From: Glandiceps talaboti
Lineage: Eukaryota; Hemichordata; Enteropneusta; Spengelidae
Direction of reading: 5' to 3'
NCBI RefSeq assembly: GCF_964340395.1
Contig: NC_135554.1
Coordinates: 5,730,475-5,794,474, forward strand
DNA: 64,000 nucleotides
Below are positions 24,878 to 38,009 of this stretch, one piece after another; positions within the stretch are counted from its first letter, which is position 1, and each line of letters begins with the position of its first letter. The notes under the pieces are model-generated. The model saw only the letters and a program-made list of their open reading frames with translations. It was not told where the DNA came from and ran no database searches. The translations under genes and the position numbers were made by a program.

Positions 24878-25260
24878 TGCAACTAAATGGATTCAGTTGC
24901 TTCGGAACTTTTTAGCCGGGGTAAGTATAATGTCTGGTGTATTGCGTGTCGTTGAGTTCACAGGATGATTTTATGTACACTTTTCACTATTATTTTTTGC
25001 ACCATATGTAATCGAGGTCGGCGAGAGATATTTTTTTTACTACAATTGAGTTTGCGTGTCCATAAAATTGAACATTATTAATAATTATGTTCACACAGCT
25101 GCAGTCCTTGCAAGTTGCAACACTGTTGATTGTAATTTCTACATCCCGTACATTTAACTTATATTCTGTATATTGAACACAAAGAATTTTTCACAAGGAT
25201 TTCCCTTTTCCAGAGATTGTGCATGTAGCACAGAATGAAATATTTTTAGTTGAATATATA

Positions 25261-25302
<42 letters not shown>

Positions 25303-28300
25303 TTATTTATTTGTTGTTGTTTTGGGTGGAGGGGTGATCTAGAAAATTTTCATAAATTTTCTTGTCATGTCCCAAAATGTTAGTTTGTAACTTTGGTAAC
25401 AGACGACTATCGTAATCATAACTGTGTTATTTTGGTGGGTGTATCAGGATTCCGAAAAGTCCTGGTGAACTTGAGTCCTACCTGAGAACTTTACTAAGTA
25501 AGGCATATTATAAAACACAAAAAAACCTGTGTGGTTACGATTACATTTAAATTTAGAATAGGCTGGGTTGGTAGATTTTTTATTTTATTTTTTCAATGTT
25601 TTTTTTTTTTTTTACATATGTGAGTGTCTAGTTCAGGTAGTTATGTTTTCTGTTGTTTTCCATATGGTCCCTGTGTTATTGGTTTCTTCTCATCAGACGT
25701 ACAGCCATTGCAGATTGGAAGAACGGTTTTATATTGTCTTTTTAAGTTAATGTTAGTTTCCGCGTCCACTATTTCTTGTGAGGCTTAACAATTTTCACGA
25801 TTTTATTTCTTTCTTTCTCGAATATGTAAAAAAAGTTTAGGGTCGGCGTGAAAAACTAGGTGGGGTCGGATAACCGGAACCAAATACCTTTTTTTATTAG
25901 CTCTAACGTGCCACACTTTATAAAAGCATTGTTTATTTTTTTTATTTTTAGCGAGATTACCAGTCAAGGTTAGCACTGAGATATGCAAGAAATCAGTCAG
26001 CAAGGTAAGTCATGAAACAGTCAATAGACCTGCTTACAGCAGACAGAATGAGACTCGATTCTAACCATGTCCTGTTCTAACACTGTCCTGTGAAAACCTT
26101 GAGCATATTCCTAACATGCCAGCTCTGTCCTGGTGTGCAAATAACAAAAAAAAAATCAGGCCCAGTGGGCAAATATTTTAAAAGTTAGAAAAACTAGTGT
26201 CTGAAGATGGCCTTAGTCCCTTTAATAGTAGGTAAGGGCTTCAGTCCCAGGTTCCTGTTAGAGCCTGTATAGATAACATAGGATGATAGGAATATTCTTT
26301 TATTCTGGAACCAGTTTTTCTATTGTGCTGCTGGGCAATCACTTTTTTTCACCAATATCTTAATTTAAGTCTGAACTGGGCTTTTGTAATATTATGTCAG
26401 TAAGTTGTCATAGACACTATGATAGCCACGCATCATATTATTATTAAGCATGCCTTTTTTTGTGAAAGAGAAATGACAGGTAAATGAAACTGGTAAAATA
26501 GTATGTTGTAGAATTGTAATGTTCATTGACTATGGTTGTTTTTTTATGTACAGAACTGTACCAGAACCTAATATACCAGGAGGATCATCTCATTTAGTTG
26601 CTGATAATTACTATTTCACAAGAGATGGACGTAGACTTGCTCTGAAACCAGAAATAGTCTTTTCACAAGTAAAGAAGCTTCCAGCTTCGGCAGACAGGTA
26701 AGTTATACATATACACGTCAACAAGTGTTAAAAGGTTAAGAATGGTTTATGTGAAATCTATCTGAGTTCCTATAGTATCTTATTGGCTAGTGATGGATCA
26801 TGGTATCTTATTGGCTAGTGGCTCACTTCATCTTAATTTCAACTTGTCCCATTTAACTCACCCCAATTTGAACTCCCCCAGTGTCCCCCCCCCCCATTTC
26901 CACTCACCCCCAACTTCAACTCGCCCCAATTTCAGTGCATTGGATTTGTGGGTAAATTATTTTTTTTTTGTATTTTCTATTATATGTTAACATCAAAAGT
27001 CTGGTTTTCTTACCAAAATGAGGGATACACCAAATTGAAAGTCAATATAGTGCATGCACAATGTTTTTACGTCTACCATAACGTCTTTTACAACTTAGGA
27101 AAGGCAATCATGACCACATCACAGTAATCACAATACAATTTCACTATCCATTAATTGATCCTATCAAACTTTGTACTTTAATTGTTGAATCTTAGGCTGA
27201 GAAGACACAATAGTTAGCTTTTGGATTGGATGGCAATCAAAAATGGATACAAATATAGGCATGGAATAGAACTTTACGTTATTTATGTATTTTGCATGTA
27301 GGCTTCTATCAGTGCATTCCCAATTTTCATACATGCACATGTAAATCATATAGCAAAGATCTGTAAAATACTTTATTACGGGGTTTTGGAAGGGATTGAG
27401 ATGAGTTGAAAATGGGACAAGTTAATAATGGACTGAGTTGAAACTAGGAGGAGGAGTTGAAATTGGATAGGTTGATATTGGTGTGAAGTGCAATCTTTTT
27501 TGGCCTCCATTTGTACCTCATTGGCATGTAGGTAAAATCTACACAAGTTCTCCAGCTATTCTACCGTGGCTGTATTGCAAAATTGTGGTGCAGTGCTAAG
27601 GTCTCCATGACTTTGAAAAGTGAAGGGGTGGCCTCATTTACATATCAATTTGCATAAATGTGTATATTTTCAGATCATAACATTTGGCAGTGAAAGATTC
27701 TGAAATGTTTTTGACACATACAAAGGCTTGAAATCAAATAAATTCCTATTTTTGGCAATGATCCACTAAGCAAATGAGAAAACACAAAAGTATAAAGAAC
27801 TTATTGCAGTCCAACAATTTCAAACATTTAATAATAGTATAATTCATCACACAAAAACAGAGGGGTAGTCAACACAAATGATGGGGTGGCCTATGAAAAC
27901 AGAGGGGTGGTCAACACAAATGAAAACAGAAGGGTGGTGCATCCCTCAAAAACCCCTCGTGGAGAACACTGCTAAGGTGTGTGCATATCTATGTAAGTTT
28001 TACCAGATTTTAAATACACATCAGTTACTAGTTTTAAGGTGTGGCAATCTCTGAGAGTTGTACCAGATTTCCCTATCTATCTGATTTCAGGGTTTTCAAA
28101 CTTTAGACCACTGAAGATTGTATACTCATGTAAATGTTTGTTTTGTCAGCTTCCATCATATACAGTGTTTTTGGTAATGAAGGGTAACCTGGTACATTTT
28201 GCAAACATTTTCATATTTTGCACCAAGATTTTGGTTGGTTGAAAACTTTCGGATCGTAGATAGCATTTATTGTTGTGCTAACCCAACACCAATAATATGC

Positions 28301-31300
28301 AAATTTGAGATGGTTCTATCAGATCTACTCAGTTGATCATCAATGCCGCAATTAATAATTGTAAATTTAGCCTGTATACAGCACTGTTTTGTGACATCAT
28401 TAGCTGTCGTACCTTCCAGCCCCTCACATCCAAAGCTTGTCTTCATTACCGTTAACAAGCTGGTAATTACGCAATTGAAAAATTTTAATGTATGCCTAAT
28501 ATTAATAATCTGACTGGCCACAGTGCTACAATGATAACATCAGATTATCATTATTCAAATGAAGTTGTCATGTACATGTACACACGTTACTTAGAAATTG
28601 ACCCAGCTAAGTGTGAGAAATGTATTGTACACACGTTACTTAGAAATTGACCCAGCTAAGTGTGAGAAATTTATGAAAGGGGACATGTGATAGTTTATTC
28701 AGTTATAATCATAATAATGTAAATATAAGCTACATGTTCTGGTGTTTGATACCAACTTTTGGGGACATGGCTACCTGAATCAGTTTTAACTGTAATCAAG
28801 AAGCTAAATGGATATGAGGGCTAAGAGGTACAACTGTTAACAAAGTAATACAATAGTGTAGTAAACAGGCTTGTATGAATTATGTCTCTGATCAACTGAA
28901 TTTACCAAATTAATCTATTTTCTGTATTTGATTTCGTATTTTTCACTGAAATATGTTTCATTCAGGTCTTGTTTATTACATAAAACACAGGAAAGAAAAA
29001 AGATAAGGACACTTTTAACTATCATTGGGTTTGTAAATATAAATAAATGTTGATAAATTATTCAGTATTTAGAATGATGATATAATGAAAAATCATTATT
29101 ATTTGCTATATGATTGTGATCAAGAACTGGTATATGATACAATGTGGTTGACGTAACAGAATGTCAGACTTGCCATAAATGAGGCCCTCTAGTGGCAGGA
29201 AATATTAAACTTGTAGGGTTTCCTCAAATGAAAATACCAGTAACACAATGTGTATATTAGGTTTATACATGTTGCCCCTGACAACCGATCAGTGTGACCC
29301 GGGATGAGTGAATGTGGATGTATATGTGAAAATAAAGCGATGGGAATGCAGTTATAGATGTAAAGTAAATATCATCAAGTAATCACCACAAAATGAGCCG
29401 TGGTATTAAATACCTCATTGTATGTTCTCTTGTTAAAATGGTCATATGGATGAGGATTGGGTACTTATTTTGGATTTTTGAATTATAAAACATTTTTATC
29501 ATGGCTTCCTACTTGAAGAATCAATGTGAATCATTGTTGACCAAGTCTGTAGCTGTAATTCAATACACTGAAAAAAGCTAAAAAATGTGTGAAAAATTTG
29601 TTATTGTAAATACAATAACAAACATTTTACACACTTATCAGTCCTTTGCCATTTATTGAGTTATAAACAAGGACTTGGCATATGTTGTTTCACGTTGATT
29701 TTTCAAGGAGGAAGCCATAATGAAATAATTTTATAAATCCAAAATCCAAAATAAATACCTTAAACCCTCATTAACCAGACAAATATTACACTACACTGCA
29801 CTGTTCTTGAGACTCAAAATAGAAGAATTGTTGTGAAGAGTGAAAGGAATGACTTTACTTACAGGAGTTACAAGATAACAATAAAGCAATGATTTATGTT
29901 TTCATAGTCATACTATAAATGTGAATATAGTACATGTACTGTAAATTTGGTTGGGAGTTGGGTTAAATTTGACTAACAAAGCTACCTTGACTAAATTGTG
30001 TTTAGAGTTTTAGAATTTGAATGATGAAAATTGCAGCAAATTATCAGTTTTATAGCCAGGGGAAACAAAAATAAAGTTTTAATTCTTATTTCAATTCTTC
30101 TAGAAAGTGGGTAAAACATGATGATTATTTTGGCAGGATTACTTTAAAGTTTTACACTTCTATCACTAGATTTGTGAGATTTAGAATCTAGAACATATCA
30201 ACCCTTGAAAGTAGCATCAAGCAGTGTAACACAATGAGCAAACATTGCAAGTCTTGATAAATCACAGGTTTGCTTCTATCTGGATAACAGTTTATTAATA
30301 GCTGGACTTTGTAATTGTCTTTGACAGTGTCAACATTAGACAAATAATCAGTCAAACAATCGGTTCTGATAACTAAATACATACACTATGCTTGCACTGA
30401 TTGACACTGCCTTCATTCTGAACTTAAATTGACAATTTCTGTATCCTACTTTAGAAAAGGCTTGCGGTGCACAGATATTAAATAACATATCTCTGAAGTT
30501 TCAAAATATTTATGACAAATCCAGCTATATCTAAGTCACCCTTAAACCATTTCTTTATCATTAATCACTGAAAAATGTGACAATTTATCTGTTCTCGTTT
30601 GTGAAGAGGCACGTGGTACACAGATCCTGGACAACATTTCTCTGAAGTTTCAAAACATTTATGACAAATCCAGCTATAGCTAAGTCACCCTTAAAAAATC
30701 TTTATCATTAATCACATCGCAGGTTGTGTCGTGATTTATATGACAGAATGCCCCATGAAATAGAATGCTAGTAATTTGCTTTGTATAAACTTTACATCAC
30801 ACCACGGGATGACATAAGAAATTTATCATGATTAACTCATTCTTGGTCCAAATTACATGACCTTAGAATTTATAAACAACGTCATGCTTTGATTTTGTGA
30901 ATTACTTTGCATTATTATATACCTCAAAGTAGCATGTCTGGGTAAGGCAGTTGAAAGACAGTGTTTTATACTAATGATAGTGAGGGAATCAAGTCATGAT
31001 ATAACTGTTGAAAGACGGTGTTTAATACTAAACATAGTGAGGGAATGAAGTCATGATATAACGGTTGAAAGACTGTGTTTAATACTAAACATAGTGAGCC
31101 GGTTGAAAGACTGTGTTTAATACTAAACATATTGAGGGAGTGAAGTCATGATATAACGGTTGAAAGACTGTGTTTAATACTAAACATAGTGAGCCGGTTG
31201 AAAGACTGTGTTTAATACTAAACATAGTGAGGGAGTGAAGTCATGATATAACGGTTGAAAGACTGTGTTTAATACTAAACATAGTGAGCCGGTTGAAAGA

Positions 31301-33756
31301 CTGTGTTTAATACTAAACATATTGAGGGAGTGAAGTCATGATATAACGGTTGAAAGACTGTGTTTAATACTAAACATAGTGAGCCGGTTGAAAGACTGTG
31401 TTTAATACTAAACATAGTGAGGGAGTGAAGTCATGATATAACGGTTGAAAGACTGTGTTTAATACTAAACATAGTGAGGGAGTGAAGTCATGATATAACG
31501 GTTGAAAGACTGTGTTTAATACTAAACATAGTGAGCCGGTTGAAAGACTGTGTTTAATACTAAACATAGTGAGGGAGTGAAGTCATGATATAACGGTTGA
31601 AAGACTGTGTTTAATACTAAACATAGTGAGGGAGTGAAGTCATGATATAACGGTTGAAAGCCTGTGTTTAATACTAAACATAGTGAGGGAGTGAAGTCAT
31701 GATATAATGGTTGAAAGACTGTGTTTAATACTAAACATAGTGAGGGAGTGAAGTCATGATTTAACAGTTGAAAGACTGTGAAACATAGTGAGGAAATTAA
31801 TGTCGTAACATATTATGCAATCCTCTACACGTTTTCCAAGACTTACACTTATTATAAATTACCTATGCATAACACTGTAAGTACGAATGCTTATACTGTG
31901 AGTATACCACATTAGCACTCCTGTGTCGTAGGGTCCTGTTACGTTATGATATACCCAAGAGTAGCATGTTTGGGTAATGCTGCAGAAAGAATGTTTTCTA
32001 TAGTGACGAAATCAATTCACAATAAATCATTCTGCAATCCACTAAATGAATATGTTCTAAGTTTAATTGTCATTTTCACCCGTTGTCCATGAATTACAGT
32101 TATTATACCATGTAAGAGCCTGGTTCAACCAAAAAATATGGAATATATTCTCTGGTCGTTCTACATCACGACAATGCATGTCTATGCCACAACAATGTGT
32201 GTTTATGTCACTGGTTTTGCTGTGTTCGAAATATGACTTTATGAGTCAAAATGTTCAAAATTGCCATTACTTTCCCTGTTTCTTGTTTATGTTACTGGTG
32301 ATGGTATAGTTATATTATTGCCCAATATTTTTCTTCATACAGCCGGAAAATACTCTAAGGACTGTCAGTACTCATCTAGCGACTTGTAGTGACAAGGGCC
32401 CCTTAATTCACTTGTATTTTCCTTGGCTGAGCAAAGAAAAATATTGGGAAATAATATTTAATTATTACTTTTATGTGAAGAATACTGCAAGTACTCATGT
32501 ATACACCCCAAGTACTCCACATAGGCACTCCTGTGTGTCATGGGTTCCGTCATATTATGGTATACCTAATTATAAAATGTATTGGCAGCACTGCAGAATA
32601 TTTAGATAGTGAAAAAATGAAGACATAACATACTGAACAATCCTGTATGTCAATGTGTTCATTATTTAATCACTCTTGTCACCTGTGAGACAACACAGAC
32701 AAAGTCTGTGATTGTAACGCATTACATTGGAAAAAGCTAATAAATGTGTGAAAAGGTTGTTATTGTACGTACAATAACACAGATTTTACACATTTATTAA
32801 TCTTTTGCAATGTATTGAGATACAAACAATGACTTGGTATATGTTGTTTCACGTTTATTTTTCAAGTGGGACGCCATGATACAATTGTTTTATAAATTAA
32901 AAATCCCAAATAAATACCAAAGCCTCATCTATATATCCACTTTAATTTGTAAGCACCCTTGTGCTATATTATATAGTATTCAATTATAATTGTAATGCTT
33001 AACATGTTTAGAAATCTCACTGATTTCATACTTTCTCCTTTCTCCAAAACTCATTGAAATCAGAACCAATGAAAATGGGTATTCAGAAATCATCAGTAAC
33101 AATTCTATGGTTTGAAAATTTCAAAAACCCCTGTACACTGGTGAGACTTGCAACATTGCAAGAGCTTATGTCTGAGTATTCAAATTAGAGAGAACTGTGG
33201 GATATTCGGTGTACTGTACAATATGGGATAAATTTGTCACGGCAGGTTAAATATTGATAAACATAACTATTGTATACCCTTTGCTAATAACTCATGAATG
33301 GAAAGTACTAGTAAGGCACTTTAAAAATTAATGTGTGAGTGTGCATCTACAGTATGCAGTGCTTTATCAACCCTCAATGAAGTAAATGTATAAATCACCA
33401 AACTCTGGAGAACTTTTCATTCAGTAATACTTAATGTTAGGTTATACCATTGTTAAATAACGTGAGTCTCCAGTTTCACCTTATAAAGTGAGCTTGACCA
33501 AACTCACACACATTTCCTTGCAGTTGACAAGTTATGGTTTGTAGTATCATGTGGTCATTTTGATGTAATATGTTCAGTTGCTATATCTCATTGACAACCA
33601 TGTGCATTTGCATATATGTATGACATTCTCTCTGTTTATCATTTTATTTTTATTTTACTTTGCAGTGGTACATCATCTGTTCCTGCCAAGAAGTCGTTAC
33701 CAACTCCAGGCAGTGAGTATCGGTGGGACATTTCAAAAGATCAACCATACTTGTAA
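24870..33756 (+). CDS. NDUFA7: NADH:ubiquinone oxidoreductase subunit A7 (B14.5a), complete
   Basis: Accessory subunit of mitochondrial complex I, in the matrix arm. Four coding exons: 24870-24920 (MATATKWIQLLRNFLAG), 25952-26004 (RDYQSRLALRYARNQSA), 26554-26697 and 33666-33756 (TAA). Phases 0, 2 and 2 all join, giving 339 nt and 112 residues; human NDUFA7 has 113. Family marks are the N-terminal basic amphipathic helix, NYYFTRDGRR in exon 3, and the C-terminal RWDISKDQPYL. There is no cleavable presequence beyond the short N-terminus, as in the family. The third intron is about 7 kb and repeat-filled. Candidate AATAAA signals lie at 33927-33932 and further on, near 34130 and 34318. Confidence 0.96.
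25261..25302. repeat. (CTGT)n microsatellite
   Basis: Tetranucleotide run in NDUFA7 intron 1. Confidence 0.95.
25614..25831. mobile_element. Dispersed repeat B, copy 1
   Basis: About 215 bp collinear with 53446-53655 at about 85 percent identity by eye. Shared blocks are GTGAGTGTCTAGTTCAGG, TTATTGGTTTCTTCTCA and AGATTGGAAGAAC. It lies in NDUFA7 intron 1. No terminal repeats or coding capacity are seen; it may be a SINE or a fragment of a larger element. Confidence 0.75.
26829..27478. repeat. Imperfect inverted repeat of pyrimidine/purine-rich arms
   Basis: The left arm (26829-26935) repeats CAACTCGCCCCAATTTC-like phrases. The right arm (27396-27478) repeats GAGTTGAAAATGGGACAAG-like phrases, the reverse complement of the left. 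Each arm is itself internally repetitive with a period near 15-20 bp. Confidence 0.6.
28579..28671. repeat. Recent 49-bp tandem duplication
   Basis: ACACACGTTACTTAGAAATT through CAGCTAAGTGTGAGAAA occurs twice, at 28579-28622 and 28628-28671, almost without mismatches. Confidence 0.9.
29434..29780. mobile_element. Palindromic foldback element A, copy 1
   Basis: About 345 bp whose two halves are inverted: ATATGGATGAGGATTGGGTA near the left end, CCTCATTAACC near the right. Near the centre TTGTTATTGTA (29600 region) pairs with TACAATAACAA. Copies lie at 32695-32945, 41222-41535 and 56196-56884. It is non-coding and MITE-like. Confidence 0.85.
30455..30715. repeat. Duplicated segment of about 115 bp, offset about 150 bp
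   Basis: Both copies carry TCTCTGAAGTTTCAAAA, ATTTATGACAAATCCAGCTA and CTAAGTCACCCTTAAA. By eye they are about 85-90 percent identical. Confidence 0.8.
30949..31790. repeat. Higher-order minisatellite with 57-bp and 38-bp units (17 units)
   Basis: Every unit shares GGTTGAAAGACTGTGTTTAA and TACTAAACATAGTGAG. The long unit adds a block starting GGAGTGAAGTCATGATATAA; the short unit replaces it with CC. Unit-start spacings read about 58, 57, 38, 57, 38, 57, 38, 57, 38, 57, 57, 38, 57, 57, 57, 57. The alternating middle section is a 95-bp higher-order repeat. It lies in NDUFA7 intron 3. The first and last units are the most diverged. Confidence 0.95.
32099..32447. repeat. Dispersed repeat D, copy 2, with terminal foldback
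   Basis: Related to 11160-11439. Its last 127 bp form a foldback: CCCAATATTTTTCTT (32321) pairs with AAGAAAAATATTGGG (ends 32447), and GGAAAATAC with GTATTTTCC. The core shares CTAGCGAC and GTAGTGACA with copy 1. It is non-coding. Confidence 0.75.
32695..32945. mobile_element. Foldback element A, copy 2 (left part missing)
   Basis: Aligns to the right two-thirds of the copies at 29434 and 41222, sharing TAATAAATGTGTGAAAA, TTATTGTACGTACAATAACA, TATGTTGTTTCACGT and GCCATGAT. The left end is truncated. Confidence 0.8.
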
Positions 33757-33830
33757 CAAGAAAACTTTATTACATTGCCTGTGGCCAAACTGTGTGTGAC
33801 ATGACATCTAGGATTGTAAATGAATGGAGT

Positions 33831-34108
33831 GGTTGTGTAATTAGAAACAGTGTTTAAAAAACTCATAGTATACCTGGGGAGTACACCTGGGGGGCAAACA
33901 TCACAGATACCAGTGACCAATGCGGTAATAAAAAAAAAACTTTGTTTATAGTCAAAGCACACCTGGGGGCAGCATCTGACCAATCCTGTAATTAGAAGAA
34001 GTTTTTATAGTCACATTGCACCTGGGGGCATCATTTGACCTATCTTGTAATTGGAAGCAGTGTTTGTAGTCGCTGTTCACCTGGAGGGCAACATCTGACC
34101 AATCCTAA
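33831..34108. repeat. Diverged tandem repeat, period about 60-70 bp, downstream of NDUFA7
   Basis: Recurring CACCTGGGGGCA-type, ATCTGACCAATC and GTAATTAGAAGCAGTGTTT motifs, about four to five units. It begins 75 bp after the NDUFA7 stop, so it may lie in the 3' UTR. Confidence 0.75.
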
Positions 34109-34635
34109 GGTGAAGTTCAGTAGAGCGAAAAAATAAACATTAATTGAAATGTTATAGTTCAGTGTGTCTATTTGAAAGCAACTATTATAAGCAGTTTCCA
34201 TCACCACCACGTTTATGATTATATTCCGATTTGCTATAAAATTTACCCCAAAAAGTTATTTTGAATGTTATTATTGTAGACAATACTAGAGTGGTATGCA
34301 TTTGGATTGATTACTTCAAATAAAGTTTTTGAATGTTAAATTATCTGTCGTCACCCAGCGTACACATTTTTTGTCTACATCATTCATTTAAGAAAAAGCC
34401 GGTATCCTTTTTCTGTGTGACATCTGGTCGGGTATGTTAGTAAAAGAAACATGAAAGTATGGACACACATCAGTGCAATGAAATCAACACAGTCTAGGTG
34501 GTATGAAACCTAAGTCATTATTTTAGTACATTTCTTTATTTGATTTAGTCTTGTGTTGTGTTGAACCAAAATCTCTACAGATTTGCTATGGTGTTAAGCT
34601 AAATATCCAGGCTCACATATGTTCTGGTTTCCTCT

Positions 34636-34836
34636 TACCATAGCAAGGGATTCCAGCTCTGTAGGCCTTCTACTGAACCATTTCACTAAAAATGCTAACG
34701 TTATACCCAAAGTATGTGCACTCAATTCATCGTTATTTTACCATAGCAAGGGATTCAAACTCAAGGACTCCTACTGAACCTTTGAGCTTAAAAATACTAA
34801 TGTTATACTCAAACTATATGCATTCAATTCACCGTT
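34636..34836. repeat. Tandem duplication of about 100 bp
   Basis: Both copies (34636-34730 and 34737-34836) carry TTACCATAGCAAGGGATTC, CTACTGAACC and CTCAATTCA-type motifs in the same order. Confidence 0.8.
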
Positions 34837-35499
34837 AATACAAACTATACTGTGGAGTATTTTATTTTGGTGAGAATGAAGGTTCATGGACTAAGTCCAT
34901 GGTTACAAAATATGTAAATTTCTACTGAAAGAGTCAAACATTTCTTTGAAAGCATAATACTAATTTTTCTCTGACATCTCACCAGCATTGTCAGGGATGT
35001 ACTACAAGGTTAACCAAACATGTTCATCAACTTGGTAAATCAAATGACTTCTAAAGGTTATAACGCACAAGCAATCGTCGACCAAGACAGATTGAAGGCA
35101 CAATGCTAAAAACTTTTGAACTGTTTGTGCATTATAACCTTTGTAAATCATATAGTTAAATATAGAGTGTGGCATTGTAAATACTATTATTGTTACACAA
35201 ATCTCCTGACAAAACTCATTAAAACTGTAAAAAAAAAAAAAGAAAATCAAAATTATTTTATTTTATCTACATGAAAACATCAGCTTGTGAACATTTTATC
35301 AGGATTGGAACACAGTCACTTCTATACAACCTGCACCTGCACATTTTCAATATTGCAATTCTATACAAGTATTTGTTATAAACAACGTAGTACAGAAAGC
35401 GTATAAACTCAGCTTGCCGCATTCCACTTTAAAATTGTCTTTGTGCAGTGTAATGTTTGCATGTACATTACATAGATATAAATTTTTTTTAAAGAGATA

Positions 35500-35502
<3 letters not shown>

Positions 35503-35547
<45 letters not shown>
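35503..35547. repeat. (AT)n microsatellite
   Basis: About 22 AT dinucleotides. Confidence 0.95.
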
Positions 35548-35553
<6 letters not shown>

Positions 35554-36514
35554 TGATATAGTTTGACAGCCTGATGAAGGTGTGCTAGTCACATCGATAC
35601 ATCTCTGATGGTTTTGGGATTGGAAGTTAGACTGACTTCAGAACTTTACAATCTTTATTTCAGCTAGTCATTTTTTCATGTGAATATATATATTACTCAT
35701 CTAGATTTTAAAAAATGCTAAAAGGATAAAGATTAATGAGATGATTTTTCGAAGAATTTAAAACTTCCGAATTTAAAAGAGTTTAATTATTTTTATTGAG
35801 GAAAGTGGCAACAAATATATTTCAAAAACTCTTTAGTCATTTACAGTGGTGGTGACGTTGTGAAGAACAAAATACTAAGAAATGATTGCAGTTTTATGGC
35901 ATTGCTTTGGTTTACCACACACATTGCAGATGTACTTCAACTAGTGTGAACACGTGGGATTCAGATGTTGAAAAATAACAGTATTTATCAGAAACTCAAA
36001 CAGTAAATAAACCATATAGGTTGTACTGAGTTGAACCAAAGAGCATTAAAACCCTGAGACAGCTACCAGGAATGTTAGCATATACATGTCTTCTTAAATT
36101 TCATACTCAGTGTTTTCATGGTATGCCCAAGAAACAATGTTTGTTGAAATTGGCTTAAATGACGATTACAAGCCATTGGTGTGTTGTGAAATGCGCTGCC
36201 CGCTTTCATGTTTATTGATTATTTGGATATATCACATATTGGCTGCTAAAACAACACAGTGGTGTGGCTGCATATAAACAATTGTATAGATGACACCAAA
36301 CTGAGAATTCGGCCATGGGATTGTCAAAATGATGAAACCTCTCCAGGCTATTATTTGACTTGTGAGTCGGCTTTTAAGTATCACTTTACAACTACTAAAG
36401 TCATGATTTATTGGATTAGAATTAACACATCTATTAAACAGAGACATGCATACATATACACAGACACACACTGGTACATGTATTCTATTATCTATATTCA
36501 TATTGTATGTACTG

Positions 36515-36624
36515 GTGTGCGTGTGTGTGTGTGTGTGTACTGCAAGCATACATGTATTACATACATGCATACATGCATTATACATACATACATACATACA
36601 TACATACATACATACATACATACA
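36515..36624. repeat. (GT)n and (TACA)n microsatellites
   Basis: A short GT run at 36515-36538, a CATA-rich bridge, then TACA tetranucleotides to 36624. Confidence 0.95.
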
Positions 36625-37931
36625 ATTCTACTAGATGATTGCTATCCATTGTACAATGTTCTGATAACCATGTGATATTTCAACGTTTTATTTAAACCCA
36701 AACCTGATTTATCAAAAACTAATCTCATCTGTACCGAATGTTTCTTTGCAGAAATTAGCAATAAAAACTTGTTTTGTTCCTGTAACTTTACTTCCAAGTT
36801 GACGGTTTTGACAATTTGACAGTTTGACAATGAGCAGTCTCAGCAGAGCATGCATTTAGTTATCCTGATTCAGAATATACAAATTCAGCGTTCATGTTTA
36901 CCAAATAAGATAAAAATAGAAGGAAAATTTGAATTAAATTGAAGAAATGTTTTCGTATCTTGATGATTGAACTCAAAATCGAAGGATTATGACATACAAA
37001 TAATCCTCATTTGATCGATTGTTCAATTTCTATTAAGTGTCGAGATTAAAAAACTAAGACCCTTCTCACTAAATTAGCCAAAATTGAAATTTTTTCAGAC
37101 AAGACAATTAATTTCAAATCACTATGTAGTAGTACATGTATGTAGCACTATGAATGCAAAGCCAATGTGCTGTGAGTAAAAAGAATTCATTAATTTGTTT
37201 TAGTGCCATGCATTTAATATGGCAAGAATTCTTCCGTTTCTGAATTTGACATTTTTAAAAAGAAACATTAAAACTAAAATCATTTTTATAGGATGAGAAC
37301 TAAAATGGCTATAAGCGCCCACCCCAAAAGTAAAAGAATTTAGTTTTTTATCCTACATTGAACTATTGATCTCGCTCCAGTCCGTTTAGATGCATTTATA
37401 TTTTACTTTCGTTATAAACTAAGTTACTAGAATTACATCGTCCAGTTGAGAACAACCGTGAACGTCCAAATACAATTTCAATGTTCAGTTTAATTGAATA
37501 TTTCTAAAACTGAATTAAATGTATAGTTCATTGCACAGTGGATATTTTTACGACTGTAACACTATATCCTAAATACAGTTCTATAGTGTTTTCATTTGAC
37601 GTGTATTTGGATCTCCCTCACGTTCCTTCAGTCAACGCCCAAAATCACCGACTATTATATCGAAATCAAAGTCCCAATGACTGATTGAAGAATCGCACGG
37701 ATCAGAGTAAAAGATCCTATAATAAATAATTCTATCTAATGGTATCGCAAGCTATAGTCGGCGTCCTTTGAAGAAGTCATCATTTGGCGATGCCACTTGT
37801 AAACATGAAAGGAAAGACGGGGAAATAAGAAGCCATCTGCGGGCACTGCTTCCATGTTCTTTTCAACATTGTGTATTATTGCATGTGTATTGAATATTGA
37901 CTTTGTTATATTATACCACCAATCTTCTCAG

Positions 37932-38009
37932 ACGTCGAGGGTCCATGGAGAATTCAGAGTGTACCACACTGGAGATCGAACAGTACCCCTAAACATCACA
38001 AGTATAAAG
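37932..38009 (+). other. Possible isolated exon (78 bp)
   Basis: ATCTTCTCAG precedes and AAAG|GTAAGAAC follows a 78-bp segment that is visibly more GC-rich than its surroundings. One frame reads 26 uninterrupted codons (TSRVHGEFRVYHTGD, then RTVPLNITSIK); a second frame is also open. I recognise no family and find no partner exons, so this could be a non-coding RNA exon or chance. Confidence 0.25.

Larger units (their letters stand above)
26698..33665 (+). other. NDUFA7 intron 3, a repeat nest
   Basis: A 7-kb intron containing foldback copies (29434-29780, 32695-32945), the 57/38-bp array (30949-31790), repeat D copy 2 and several short duplications. No coding exon is recognised. The parts not listed separately, such as 27480-28560 and 28680-29430, look like unique AT-rich DNA. 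Confidence 0.8.

Noticed and set aside
30949-31790. Considered as a CRISPR-like array
   Set aside because: Units are contiguous tandem copies with no unique spacers, in an animal intron.
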